From DATLWR01 sp035576205 (lineage in GTDB: Bacteria > Pseudomonadota > Zetaproteobacteria > Mariprofundales > Mariprofundaceae): a stretch of DNA of 24,606 bases. The notes beneath the pieces are model-generated. The model did no database searches, was not told the DNA's origin, and saw only the letters and a program-made list of their open reading frames with translations. The stretch lies in assembly GCA_035576205.1 (NCBI GenBank), contig DATLWR010000012.1, positions 1 to 24,606 of the forward strand, read 5' to 3'. A program made the translations under genes and the position numbers. Shown one piece after another: positions 1 through 7,575 of this stretch (positions are counted from its first letter, which is position 1; the number at the start of each line of letters is the position of its first letter).

Positions 1-936
1 GAGCGGCTCGGCCAGGCGCTGGCGCGCCGCGACTGGGCGTTTGCGACCCCGCACTACCGCTGGGTGCACGGTGAGGGCGACAAGCTGCCGGGATTGATCG
101 TCGACCGTTTCGGCGACGATGTCGTGCTGCAGGCGCACACCGCCGGCATCGAGCTCGAGCTCGACAACATCGCTGCCGCCATCGATGTACTGGTGAATCC
201 CGCCAACATCTACATCAACAACAAGGCCAACTCCCGCCGCTACGAGGGGCTGGAGAGCTATACGAAAACATGGAAGGGCCGTGGCGACGGCATCGTCACC
301 GCCAACGAAACCGGCATCCCGATGCAGTGCCATGCGCTGGAGGGGCAGAAGACCGGTTACTTCTACGACCAGCGACCGAACCGTGAATGGATCGGTCGGC
401 TCTGCAAGGGCAAGCGCGTGCTCGACCTGTTCGCCTATGTTGGTGCCTTCGCGGTCAAGGCGCTGGAGCACGGCGCCGCCGAGGTCGTCAGCATCGATGC
501 CTCGGAGATCGCTCTCGGCTGGGCGAAACGCAATATCGAGGCGGCCGGTTTCGCTGAGCGCTGGCAGGGAGTACAGGCCGACATCATGCGCGTCTTGCCG
601 GAGATGGCGGCCAAGGGCGAGCGCTTCGACGTCGTGATCTGCGATCCGCCGGCCTTCGTGAAGAGCCGCAACCGCATGCAGGAGGGCTTGCGCGGCTACC
701 AGAAGCTGGCCATGGAGGCAACGAAACTGGTGAAACCGGGAGGCATCTTCTGTGCCGCATCCTGTTCGGGGCTGGTGTCGGCCGACGACTTCCGCAAGGC
801 GACGGTCGCCGGCATCCGTGAAGCGGGCCGCGGTGCCCAGATCGTCTACGAGGGCGGTGCGGGCGCCGATCACCCCTGGCTGCCGGCGATGCCGGAAACC
901 CGCTACCTGAAGTTCATCGGCATGTTCCTCGACTAG
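1..936 (+). CDS. rlmI: Class I SAM-dependent 23S rRNA methyltransferase, RlmI-like (5' end missing)
   Basis: The reading frame is open from the first base of the window, so the gene begins upstream; 311 residues are visible and the N-terminal part, where this family carries a PUA RNA-binding domain, is mostly missing. The segment VHGEGDKLPGLIVDRFGD (from base 64) is the hallmark linker of RlmI/YccW-type enzymes. The C-terminal half is a Rossmann methyltransferase: DLFAYVGAFAV (about 424-456) is the SAM-binding motif I, VVSIDASE (about 487-510) carries the acidic residue that binds the ribose, and CDPPAF (about 640-657) is motif IV of m5C RNA methyltransferases. The family methylates C5 of a cytosine in 23S rRNA (C1962 in E. 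coli) with SAM as donor, in the cytoplasm. A GTG at 64 could be misread as the start, but the conserved frame continues upstream of it. Which exact base this protein methylates is inferred from family only. Confidence 0.9.
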   Translation, partial: ERLGQALARRDWAFATPHYRWVHGEGDKLPGLIVDRFGDDVVLQAHTAGIELELDNIAAAIDVLVNPANIYINNKANSRRYEGLESYTKTWKGRGDGIVTANETGIPMQCHALEGQKTGYFYDQRPNREWIGRLCKGKRVLDLFAYVGAFAVKALEHGAAEVVSIDASEIALGWAKRNIEAAGFAERWQGVQADIMRVLPEMAAKGERFDVVICDPPAFVKSRNRMQEGLRGYQKLAMEATKLVKPGGIFCAASCSGLVSADDFRKATVAGIREAGRGAQIVYEGGAGADHPWLPAMPETRYLKFIGMFLD

Positions 937-992
937 AGAGAAACGTGTCGGAAATCACAAGCGCGCTGCCGACGGCCTTCTAGCTTCCCGCC

Positions 993-1787
993 ATGCCGGT
1001 CATCCTGCATCTCACCGATACCCACCTCTATGCCGACCCCGAACGGCGGCTGAAGGGCATCGACACGCTGGCGAGTTTCAAGGCGGTGCTGAAGAAGGCA
1101 CGGAAGCAGTTTCCGAAACCGGACGCGGTGATCCTCGGCGGCGATCTGGCGCAGGACGAGGCGGCCGCCACCTACCGGAAACTGCACAAGCTGCTCGCCG
1201 ACTGGCCGGTGCCGTTCCTCGTCACTCCGGGCAACCATGCCAACCTGAACCGGCTGAAAACCGAACTGCTGCAGCCGCTCTTGCAGCATCGCCGGCACGA
1301 AAGCGACCTGCTGCTGGGCGGCTGGCAGGTGATCGCGCTGAACACCCACGACTCCGGCAAGGTGGCGGGCAAGCTGGGCAAGACAGAGCTGGAGCGGCTC
1401 GACGCGCTGCTCGACAACGCCCGCGGCAAGCATGCGCTGGTCGCCCTGCACCATCATCCGCACCCGGTGGGCAGCCGCTGGATCGACGAGATTCCGCTCG
1501 ACAACGCCGGCGATTTCTGGACCGTCATCCGCCGCCATCCGCAGGTGCGCGGCGTGCTGTTCGGCCACGTGCACCAGGAGTTCGACGGCGACTATGAGGG
1601 CATCCGCCTGTTCGGCTCACCCTCCACCTGCGTGCAGTTCGCACCTCGCATCGACGATTTTGCGCTCGACGAACAATCACCCGGTTATCGCTGGCTGGAA
1701 CTACTGCCCGATGGCGGCATCAACACGGGCGTGGAGCGCATAACGGGCTTCATCCCGCCCGATCTCAACGACAACGGCTTCTATTAA
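993..1787 (+). CDS. cpdA: Metallophosphoesterase, CpdA-like 3',5'-cyclic-nucleotide phosphodiesterase
   Basis: A 264-residue calcineurin-like phosphoesterase. All metal-binding blocks are visible: D9-T-H11 near the N-terminus, GGD51, GNH82 (residues 80-82), the HHH run at 153-155 and GHVH at 191-194. Length and motif spacing match CpdA/Icc, which hydrolyses cAMP to 5'-AMP in the cytoplasm and so tunes Crp-type signalling; this substrate is inferred, since class III phosphodiesterases of the same fold can act on other phosphoesters. The start at 993 gives the family's usual N-terminus (MPVILHLTDTHL), although no Shine-Dalgarno sequence is evident just before it. The gene follows the rRNA methyltransferase after 56 bases and converges on the next gene with only 15 bases between the stop codons. 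Confidence 0.88.
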   Translation: MPVILHLTDTHLYADPERRLKGIDTLASFKAVLKKARKQFPKPDAVILGGDLAQDEAAATYRKLHKLLADWPVPFLVTPGNHANLNRLKTELLQPLLQHRRHESDLLLGGWQVIALNTHDSGKVAGKLGKTELERLDALLDNARGKHALVALHHHPHPVGSRWIDEIPLDNAGDFWTVIRRHPQVRGVLFGHVHQEFDGDYEGIRLFGSPSTCVQFAPRIDDFALDEQSPGYRWLELLPDGGINTGVERITGFIPPDLNDNGFY

Positions 1788-1802
1788 CCGAACGCACAGC
1801 GC

Positions 1803-3836
1803 TCAGTGCTGCACGTAGCTGTCCAGCTGGCCGGCGAGGCCGGCAGCATCGACTACCGGCAGGTGGCACTGGAAATCCTCGCAGATGCTGGCCGTGACCC
1901 GGCTGCCGGCCTCCGGCAGGTCGCGCAGGAAAGGTGCCAGTTGTTCGGTGACCGCCTCGCGCCACACCACACTCAGCGTCGGCCGGAATTTTTCCCGCAG
2001 CACCTCCAGCATGGCGGCGGCATCCGCCGACTGCCGGTCCCCCGATAGTACGATCTCGCAACCGGAGGCTGCAGCCACCAGCAGCGCGCTGAGCATATGA
2101 GCCAGCCCCACTGGCACCTGCCCGGCCAGCCCCGCAAAACGATCGGCCAGCCTGGCGGCCCGCGACTCCATGGCGGCATCGCCGGTCAGCCGCGCCAGCC
2201 GCAGCAGGTTATGCATGGCGACACTGTTGCCGGAGGGGAGTGCGCCGTCGAAAGCGGTCAGCGGCCGCACGATCAGCTCATCGCTCGCCTCGGCCATGTA
2301 GAAGCCACCCTCCTCGGCAGCAAAACGGGCCAGCATGGCACCGTTCAGCCGCAACGCCGATTGCAGCCACTCCGGCTCGAAAGTCGCGCCATACAGTTCC
2401 AGAAGACCCCAGACCATGCAGGCATAGTCGTCGAGTTGTGCCCGCCCCCCGGCTTTGCCCTGCCGGCAGCTGTGCAACAGGGCACCGCTGTCGTCGCGCA
2501 GCCGCTCCAGCACGAAGCGCGCCGCGGTGGCTGCCGCCTCGATATAGGCCGGCACATCGAGGATACGGCCGGCGGCAGCGAGTGCGGCGATGGCCAGGCC
2601 GTTCCAGTCGGCGAGGATCTTGTCGTCGCGGAAGGGGCGCACACGCTTGCCACGCGCTGTCAGCAGTTTCGCTTTCGCCATAGACAAACGTTCGGCCGGC
2701 ATCGCGGCGGTATCCGCCAGGTGGAGGATGTTGGTGCCACTGCGCCGGCCCGTTGCCTCATCATGGAAGTTTCCTTCCGGCAGTATCCCGAACGCCCGTT
2801 TAAAGGCCGCGGCATCCTCGTCCAGTAGCGCGTCGATCTCGGTCTCGCTCCAGACGTAGAACCTGCCCTCCTCGCCTTCGGAATCGGCATCCTCGGCGGA
2901 GTAAAAGGCACCGCCCGCATCGCGCATGTCGCGCAGCAGGTAATCGGCGATGCCGCGTGCCGTATCGGCGAAACCATCGTCGTGCGTCACCTGCCAGGAC
3001 TCGCTATAGGCCAGGAGCAGCATCGCCTGGTCGTAGAGCATCTTCTCGAAATGCGGCACCAGCCATTTAGCATCGGTGGAGTAGCGATGGAAGCCGCCAC
3101 CCAGCTGGTCGTGAATGCCTCCCTTTCGCATCGCGTCGAGCGTGCGGACAACCATATTGATCGCCTGCGACTGCTCCTTCAGCACCCCGTAGCGGAGCAG
3201 GAACAGCAACTGGTGGGGCGAGGGGAATTTCGGCGCTGCACCGAAACCGCCGTATTCGGCATCGAAGATGCGGGTCAATTGACCCCAGGCGGCATCGGCA
3301 AGCTGGGCATCGGCGCGGCCCGGCAGCGACCAGTTCGACTGCCCGATCACCGCATCGGTCAGCTCGCCGGCCGAGCGTTCGACCCGCTTGCGCTCATGCG
3401 TCCACAGCTCGGCGATCCGCTCCGCCGTTTCGATCAGGCCCGGTCGACCGAAGCGCGACCGCTTCGGCAGGTAGGTGAAGGCATGGAACGGCCGGCGGTC
3501 GGGGGTCAGCAGCACGTTCAGCGGCCAGCCGCCACTGCCCGTCAGCGCCTGCGCCGCCTGCATGTAGATGGCATCGAGTTCAGGCCGTTCCTCGCGATCA
3601 AGCTTGATGCAGACGAAATGGCGGTTGAGCACATGCGCAACCTCGGCATCCTCGAACGACTCGTGCGCCATGACATGACACCAGTGACAGGTGGAGTAGC
3701 CGATCGAGAGCAGCACCGGACAATCCCGCTGGCCCGCCTCGGCGAAGGCCTCTTCGCTCCACGGCTGCCAGTCGACCGGGTTGTCGGCGTGCTGCTGCAG
3801 GTAGGGGCTGGTCGCATGGATCAGACGGTTGGCCAT
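1803..3836 (-). CDS. Thioredoxin-like/six-hairpin protein of the YyaL-SPATA20 family (DUF255)
   Basis: A 677-residue protein beginning MANRLIHATSPYLQQHADNP, the typical family N-terminus. The start at 3836 is chosen because AAGGAGG lies just upstream; the frame stays open to 3959 but the extra residues are not family-like. Residues about 1-160 form a thioredoxin-like domain with a CHWC motif at 50-53 inside STCHWCHVM. The rest resembles an (alpha/alpha)6 toroid as in N-acylglucosamine 2-epimerases, with blocks such as GGGFHRYSTD, WLVPHFEKMLYDQA and ADWNGLAI. The family is widespread and often annotated as a thioredoxin-domain protein; its substrate is not established, and a redox or sugar-related role is only suggested by the two folds. 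There is no signal peptide, so it is probably cytoplasmic. It is separated from the upstream gene by 186 bases that contain a perfect inverted repeat. Confidence 0.88.
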   Translation of the reverse strand: MANRLIHATSPYLQQHADNPVDWQPWSEEAFAEAGQRDCPVLLSIGYSTCHWCHVMAHESFEDAEVAHVLNRHFVCIKLDREERPELDAIYMQAAQALTGSGGWPLNVLLTPDRRPFHAFTYLPKRSRFGRPGLIETAERIAELWTHERKRVERSAGELTDAVIGQSNWSLPGRADAQLADAAWGQLTRIFDAEYGGFGAAPKFPSPHQLLFLLRYGVLKEQSQAINMVVRTLDAMRKGGIHDQLGGGFHRYSTDAKWLVPHFEKMLYDQAMLLLAYSESWQVTHDDGFADTARGIADYLLRDMRDAGGAFYSAEDADSEGEEGRFYVWSETEIDALLDEDAAAFKRAFGILPEGNFHDEATGRRSGTNILHLADTAAMPAERLSMAKAKLLTARGKRVRPFRDDKILADWNGLAIAALAAAGRILDVPAYIEAAATAARFVLERLRDDSGALLHSCRQGKAGGRAQLDDYACMVWGLLELYGATFEPEWLQSALRLNGAMLARFAAEEGGFYMAEASDELIVRPLTAFDGALPSGNSVAMHNLLRLARLTGDAAMESRAARLADRFAGLAGQVPVGLAHMLSALLVAAASGCEIVLSGDRQSADAAAMLEVLREKFRPTLSVVWREAVTEQLAPFLRDLPEAGSRVTASICEDFQCHLPVVDAAGLAGQLDSYVQH

Positions 3837-3947
3837 AAGAACCTCCTTGCCCGGCATGGCATGGCGCCGGACACAAAGGCACAAGCCCGAACGCAGAAAG
3901 CCCGGAATATCGCGAGTGGCTACTCTGCGCCGTGCTCCGTCAGGGTC

Positions 3948-3974
3948 GACCATTGCCATCGTATGGCAATGGTC
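3948..3974. repeat. Perfect 12-bp inverted repeat with 3-base loop
   Basis: GACCATTGCCAT (3948-3959) is followed by CGT and then by its exact reverse complement ATGGCAATGGTC (3963-3974). It lies in the 186-base gap between two minus-strand genes, about 110 bases upstream of the start at 3836. No T-run follows on either strand, so it is not a standard intrinsic terminator. A protein-binding operator, a processed mRNA hairpin or a member of a dispersed repeat family are all possible. Confidence 0.75.
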
Positions 3975-4022
3975 ACGTAGAAAGCTTAGGCCAGATCCGG
4001 CCGTTTCGCCGAAGGCCGCCGT

Positions 4023-5153
4023 CTAGCGGGCGACGGCAGGATCGATGAAGGCGAAGGAGAGGGAGTGGCCGGGCTTGTCGTCGAGACAGAAGACCGAATG
4101 CCAGCAGCAGTGCTCGGTGGAAGCCTGCGGCAGCAGGATCACATCGCCGGGCGACAGCACCGTGCCCCAGCCGGCATCGATCAAGAGGCGGGTGAATTCG
4201 GGTACGGTGTTGAGGAAACGCTCCAGCACCTGCTGGTCATCGGCCTCGACCAGTGCCGCCATCTGCGCGGGATCGGCCGCCAGTGCTTCCAGCCGCTGGC
4301 GATCAGCCGCCTGCGGGAAAACGCGCGCCATGACCTGTGCATTGGCAGGATCGGCAATGAATGCGGCGGCGGCCTCCAGCAGCGCTGCGCGCGGCAGCGC
4401 CAGCCAGCCGGTATGGCCGTAAAGCTGGGCGTAGAGCACGCCTGAGTGCCCCTTCTCGACATCCTGGTGGAACTGCGCACCGCCCTCCGGCGCGTTGGAG
4501 AAGATGATCTTCTCGACGTATTCGGGGCGATAACCGAGCGATTCGTCGAGCAGGTCGTTGAGTTCCGGATGCTCGGTAACGATGGCGCATTCCGGAAAGA
4601 CGCGTGCCGCCAGTTCGGCAGCCAACCGCTCGCGCAGCAGATCACCCTCGTGCGACTTGTACATCTCCATGCCGTAGGAGAAGCGGAAGCGGATCGATTC
4701 GTCCGGCTCGTGGAAGGAGAGGCAGGAGCACTTCATCCACAGATCCTCGGCATGCACCTCGCCCGATTTCACGGCATCGAACACCACCTTCTCGATCTCC
4801 TGCTCGTCGGTTTCGTTGTAAACCGGAGCCAGCAGGTCGAAATCGGGCTGCAGGCGGCCATGGTAGGGCTCGTCGGAGAGAATGTCGGCGCAACTCTCGC
4901 CGTCGCGTACCCGCCGCATGATGGTCAGCGCATCGCGAATGGCATCGGCATGTTGCGGCAGATGCTCGAACAGGAGGCCCGGCAGGCGGATCGCTTCAGC
5001 CCGGTCCCAGGCGGAGCGGATCGCGGCCGACGACGGCATGACGCGGCTTTCGGTGCTCGGTGCCGCCCAACCGAGGTCGAAGCCGCGGCGGGTCAGCGGC
5101 CAGTGATCGGAAGAAAATGCGGCCGCTTCGGCCTCGGTCTGGAAATAGCGCAT
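4023..5153 (-). CDS. Uncharacterised protein with possible JmjC/cupin-type iron oxygenase signature
   Basis: A 376-residue soluble protein that I do not recognise as a named family. The ATG at 5153 is preferred; a TTG at 5183 would add ten residues, and neither has a clear ribosome binding site. Seen directly: a C-terminal half that reads like a double-stranded beta-helix oxygenase core, with FHQD at 228-231 (an HxD pair), YGHTGWLALPRA at 245-256, SPGDVILLP at 334-342, then a histidine cluster (H348 and H352) and GHSLSFAF at 362-369. HxD followed by a distal His after a 'pGD...P' turn is the Fe(II)-binding layout of JmjC/cupin-like 2-oxoglutarate dioxygenases. The N-terminal half has no recognised domain; it contains KCSC at 141-144 and conserved-looking acidic stretches. 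There is no signal peptide or membrane segment. The oxygenase idea is inference from motif layout alone; a metal-free cupin relative is equally possible. Confidence 0.7.
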   Translation of the reverse strand: MRYFQTEAEAAAFSSDHWPLTRRGFDLGWAAPSTESRVMPSSAAIRSAWDRAEAIRLPGLLFEHLPQHADAIRDALTIMRRVRDGESCADILSDEPYHGRLQPDFDLLAPVYNETDEQEIEKVVFDAVKSGEVHAEDLWMKCSCLSFHEPDESIRFRFSYGMEMYKSHEGDLLRERLAAELAARVFPECAIVTEHPELNDLLDESLGYRPEYVEKIIFSNAPEGGAQFHQDVEKGHSGVLYAQLYGHTGWLALPRAALLEAAAAFIADPANAQVMARVFPQAADRQRLEALAADPAQMAALVEADDQQVLERFLNTVPEFTRLLIDAGWGTVLSPGDVILLPQASTEHCCWHSVFCLDDKPGHSLSFAFIDPAVAR

Positions 5154-5267
5154 AAGCGGCAAAGCTATATCAAGGGCCGGCAAGGGAATAGCCGGTCGGC
5201 AGCGCTGGCCTGGCGACCATGGGCTGGGCTATGTTAAGGATACCGCCGGATGGAGGTTGCAACCGAT

Positions 5268-5771
5268 ATGTGGAAAATGCCCAAATCCCTGCTGACCGGG
5301 ATGTTCCTGACGGCTGCGCTATTGCCTGCGGGTACTGCCCTGGCCGGCAAGGCCGAGACCCCGAAATACATCGTCGGCACGCTCGCCTGCAAGATCGTGC
5401 CTCACTCCGGCGTCGACCTTATGCTCCACTCGACGCGCGAGGTCCGCTGCGAGTTCACGCCCCGGGATGGCGGCCCGGTCGAACATTACAAGGGCGAAAC
5501 GGGCATCGGCTTCGGTATCGACGTCAACCTCGACAAGCACACCAGCATCCGCTACTCGGTGCTGGCTCTCCATTTCAAGCCGGGGACCTACCAGCTGGCC
5601 GGCAAATATTCGGGGATGGGCGGCGGCGTGACCTTCGGCCTAACCGTCGGCAATACCGCGCCCATCGGCAAGGATGACGGCAGCGTCTCGCTGCAGCCGA
5701 TCGGCGGCAAAAGCAGCGGCGGCGGTATCGCCGCCGGTTTCACCTATCTCTACCTGGAAGCGGACAAGTAA
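5268..5771 (+). CDS. Secreted DUF992 domain protein
   Basis: A 167-residue protein with a Sec signal peptide (MWKMPKSLL, a hydrophobic stretch, then a cleavage site after TALA). The mature part matches the DUF992 pattern: VGTLACKI at the start, VRCEFTPRDGGPVEHYKG in the middle, and glycine-rich strands ending SLQPIGG and AAGFTYLYLE. Two cysteines in the mature part (in LACK and VRCEF) could form a disulfide, as is common for the family. GGAGG at 5252-5256 precedes ATG 5268 at a slightly long spacing; an ATG at 5250 with AAGGA before it would add six residues, including acidic ones unusual in a signal peptide n-region. Function is unknown; an envelope or periplasmic role is inferred from secretion. 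It converges with the next gene over 52 bases without a clear terminator. Confidence 0.85.
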   Translation: MWKMPKSLLTGMFLTAALLPAGTALAGKAETPKYIVGTLACKIVPHSGVDLMLHSTREVRCEFTPRDGGPVEHYKGETGIGFGIDVNLDKHTSIRYSVLALHFKPGTYQLAGKYSGMGGGVTFGLTVGNTAPIGKDDGSVSLQPIGGKSSGGGIAAGFTYLYLEADK

Positions 5772-5823
5772 CCATATCCCCCAACGAAGCCGATCGTTCA
5801 GACCTTACGTCGTTTCGCGGCAA

Positions 5824-6405
5824 CTATGTACCGTTCAGTTCATCGTCCCTGTAGTACTTGGTACCTTGGATCGTGGCTTGGAGCGCCAGTCCGTTCTCGG
5901 TGATCTGGTATAGGTCAACGCCAGGGGCAACCGTAATCGCGCCGGAGACGGCCTTGCCTTTCTTGCCCGATTTGGCGGCGACATCGGCCTGAGCGGTGGC
6001 TTCCCAGCCGCTGTTGACGAACTGATCGAACGCCTTGTCGGTATGGAACACGAACACACCGCGGAAATCCTTGATGCCCAGCCCCGGGCCGAAGCCGCCG
6101 GAGATCATCTTCATGTAGATGTCCCGACCCGTGTGATTGTCGTGCGCCACGCCCTCGCCGCCGCCGGCAGACAGCAGGATGATGTTGACGCCAACATCGC
6201 TGAAGACGGCATAACCGGCCGACTTATGGATATCGGAGCGGGCGGCCGGGTGATCCTTGTACAACTGCGCCAGCGTATCGCTGCGCATCTGAAGGACTGC
6301 ATCGCGTTTTGCCGCCGGTGAATCCCCATTGGTATGTGGCATACACGAGGAAAGCATGCCGATGCAGGCAATAAGAACCGGGAATCGGAGAAAGGCCTTG
6401 CTCAT
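5824..6405 (-). CDS. SYLF-domain (YSC84-like) lipoprotein
   Basis: A 193-residue protein with a lipoprotein signal: a hydrophobic N-terminus and lipobox LSSC ending at Cys21, so it should be lipidated and membrane anchored. The body fits the SYLF/Ysc84 domain: an alpha-helical start (RSDTLAQLYKDHPAARSDIHKSAGYAVFSDVGV), then glycine-rich beta segments including GGFGPGLGIKDFRGVFVFH and AKSGKKGKAVSG. Eukaryotic SYLF domains bind phosphoinositides; bacterial members are mostly uncharacterised envelope proteins. The start is secure: GGGAGG lies seven bases before ATG 6405. A plausible promoter sits at 6444-6470. No residue is obviously missing. Confidence 0.88.
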   Translation of the reverse strand: MSKAFLRFPVLIACIGMLSSCMPHTNGDSPAAKRDAVLQMRSDTLAQLYKDHPAARSDIHKSAGYAVFSDVGVNIILLSAGGGEGVAHDNHTGRDIYMKMISGGFGPGLGIKDFRGVFVFHTDKAFDQFVNSGWEATAQADVAAKSGKKGKAVSGAITVAPGVDLYQITENGLALQATIQGTKYYRDDELNGT

Positions 6406-6443
6406 GACGCACCTCCCTAGGGATTGAACCCCTGGAGCTTGAA

Positions 6444-6470
6444 CGTATAAGCGAGGCTGATAGGGGTCAA
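6444..6470 (-). promoter_or_regulatory. Candidate sigma-70 promoter for the SYLF lipoprotein gene
   Basis: Read on the minus strand, TTGACC (6470-6465) matches five of six -35 positions and TATACG (6449-6444) matches four of six -10 positions. The 15-base spacer is shorter than the preferred 17, which lowers confidence. It is suitably placed about 40 bases before the start codon. Confidence 0.35.
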
Positions 6471-6511
6471 CCGCATCTATGTGACATGCGGCAGACGGCG
6501 ACAGGGCGTGC

Positions 6512-7447
6512 TTATCCCCGGCGCAGTTTCAGCGCCTGGAATACCTCATCGGCGTGAAAGGATGAACGCACCAATGGGCCTGAGGCGACCATGCCGAAGC
6601 CCTTCTTCTCGGCCAGGTACTTCAGATCGTCGAACTCCTCGGGAGACCAGAACTTCATCACCGGATGATGCTTCTCGCTCGGCCTGAGGTACTGGCCGAT
6701 GGTCAGGATATCGACACCCGCTTCGCGCAGGTCGTCCATCACCTGCAGGATCTCGTCGCGCTCCTCGCCCAGTCCCACCATGATGCCCGACTTGGTGACC
6801 ATGCCTGCATCCGGCTCCTTGGCGCGCTGCAGCAGGCGCAGGGAGGTGAAGTAGCGGGCACCCGGCCGTACCGAGCGATAGAGCCGCGGCACGGTTTCGA
6901 GGTTGTGGTTGAAGATGTCGGGCTTCGCCGCGATCACCGTCTCGAGACAGGAGGCAGGCTTGCGCTGGAAGTCGGGGGTCAGCACCTCGATGGTCACCTC
7001 CGGCTGGCGTGCCTTCAGCTCGCGGATCACCGTCGCATAGTGGCCGGCACCGCCGTCGGTCAGATCGTCGCGGTCCACCGAAGTAATCACCACGTGCTTG
7101 AGGCCGATCTCCGCCACAGCCTTCGCCAGATTGACCGGCTCCTCCGGATCGACCGGGTCTGGGCGGCCCGTCTCGACATCGCAAAAGGCGCAGGTGCGGG
7201 TGCAGACCCGGCCGAGGATCATGAAAGTCGCCGAGCCGTGTTTCCAGCAGTCGCCGATATTCGGACAGGAGGCTTCCTCGCAGACGGTGTTCAGCTTCAG
7301 TCCGCGCATCAGCTGTACCAGCCGGCGGTATTCCGGCGACATCGGCGCGCGCACCTTCAGCCAGGAGGGCTTGCCGGCCAGCGGCTGGGCTGTCTGTCCG
7401 TTTGCGGCACTACCTTCGATCTGGATCGGAATCACTTTGCGGCTCAT
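6512..7447 (-). CDS. lipA: Lipoyl synthase
   Basis: A 311-residue radical-SAM enzyme, the usual length. It inserts two sulfur atoms into protein-bound octanoyl groups to make lipoyl cofactor for pyruvate and 2-oxoglutarate dehydrogenases and the glycine cleavage system, in the cytoplasm. Both iron-sulfur clusters are visible: the auxiliary cluster C56/C61/C67 in CEEASCPNIGDC and the radical-SAM triad C82/C86/C89 in CTRTCAFC. The C-terminal RSS motif at 294-296, whose serine ligates the auxiliary cluster, is present in VRSSFHADE. The partner lipB, often just upstream of lipA, is not beside it here; the upstream neighbour is a divergent RNA-binding protein gene. No strong Shine-Dalgarno precedes ATG 7447, but the N-terminus is of the expected length. 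Confidence 0.97.
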   Translation of the reverse strand: MSRKVIPIQIEGSAANGQTAQPLAGKPSWLKVRAPMSPEYRRLVQLMRGLKLNTVCEEASCPNIGDCWKHGSATFMILGRVCTRTCAFCDVETGRPDPVDPEEPVNLAKAVAEIGLKHVVITSVDRDDLTDGGAGHYATVIRELKARQPEVTIEVLTPDFQRKPASCLETVIAAKPDIFNHNLETVPRLYRSVRPGARYFTSLRLLQRAKEPDAGMVTKSGIMVGLGEERDEILQVMDDLREAGVDILTIGQYLRPSEKHHPVMKFWSPEEFDDLKYLAEKKGFGMVASGPLVRSSFHADEVFQALKLRRG

Positions 7448-7472
7448 GGGCCAAATCTAGAGCGCTGCGGAA

Positions 7473-7494
7473 AAAATGCATCCATAGGCATTTT
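7473..7494. repeat. AT-rich 7-bp inverted repeat in the lipA/RRM divergent region
   Basis: AAAATGC (7473-7479) and GCATTTT (7488-7494) are reverse complements around an 8-base loop. On the minus strand the right arm runs into six T residues, giving a weak terminator-like shape about 25 bases before the lipA start. It could be an operator or a weak leader hairpin; the pairing is AT-rich and may be chance. Confidence 0.3.
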
Positions 7495-7575
7495 CATGGT
7501 GATCCGCATCGGTTTTGCGTGCGTTTTACAGTATTTGTTGGCAGTGTTGCGCAAATTTCCCTGGAGTTGAATCGA

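Noticed and set aside
2097..3980. Long plus-strand open frames over the YyaL-family gene
   Set aside because: The minus strand has the CHWC thioredoxin motif, a strong ribosome site and full family length; the plus-strand frames have none.
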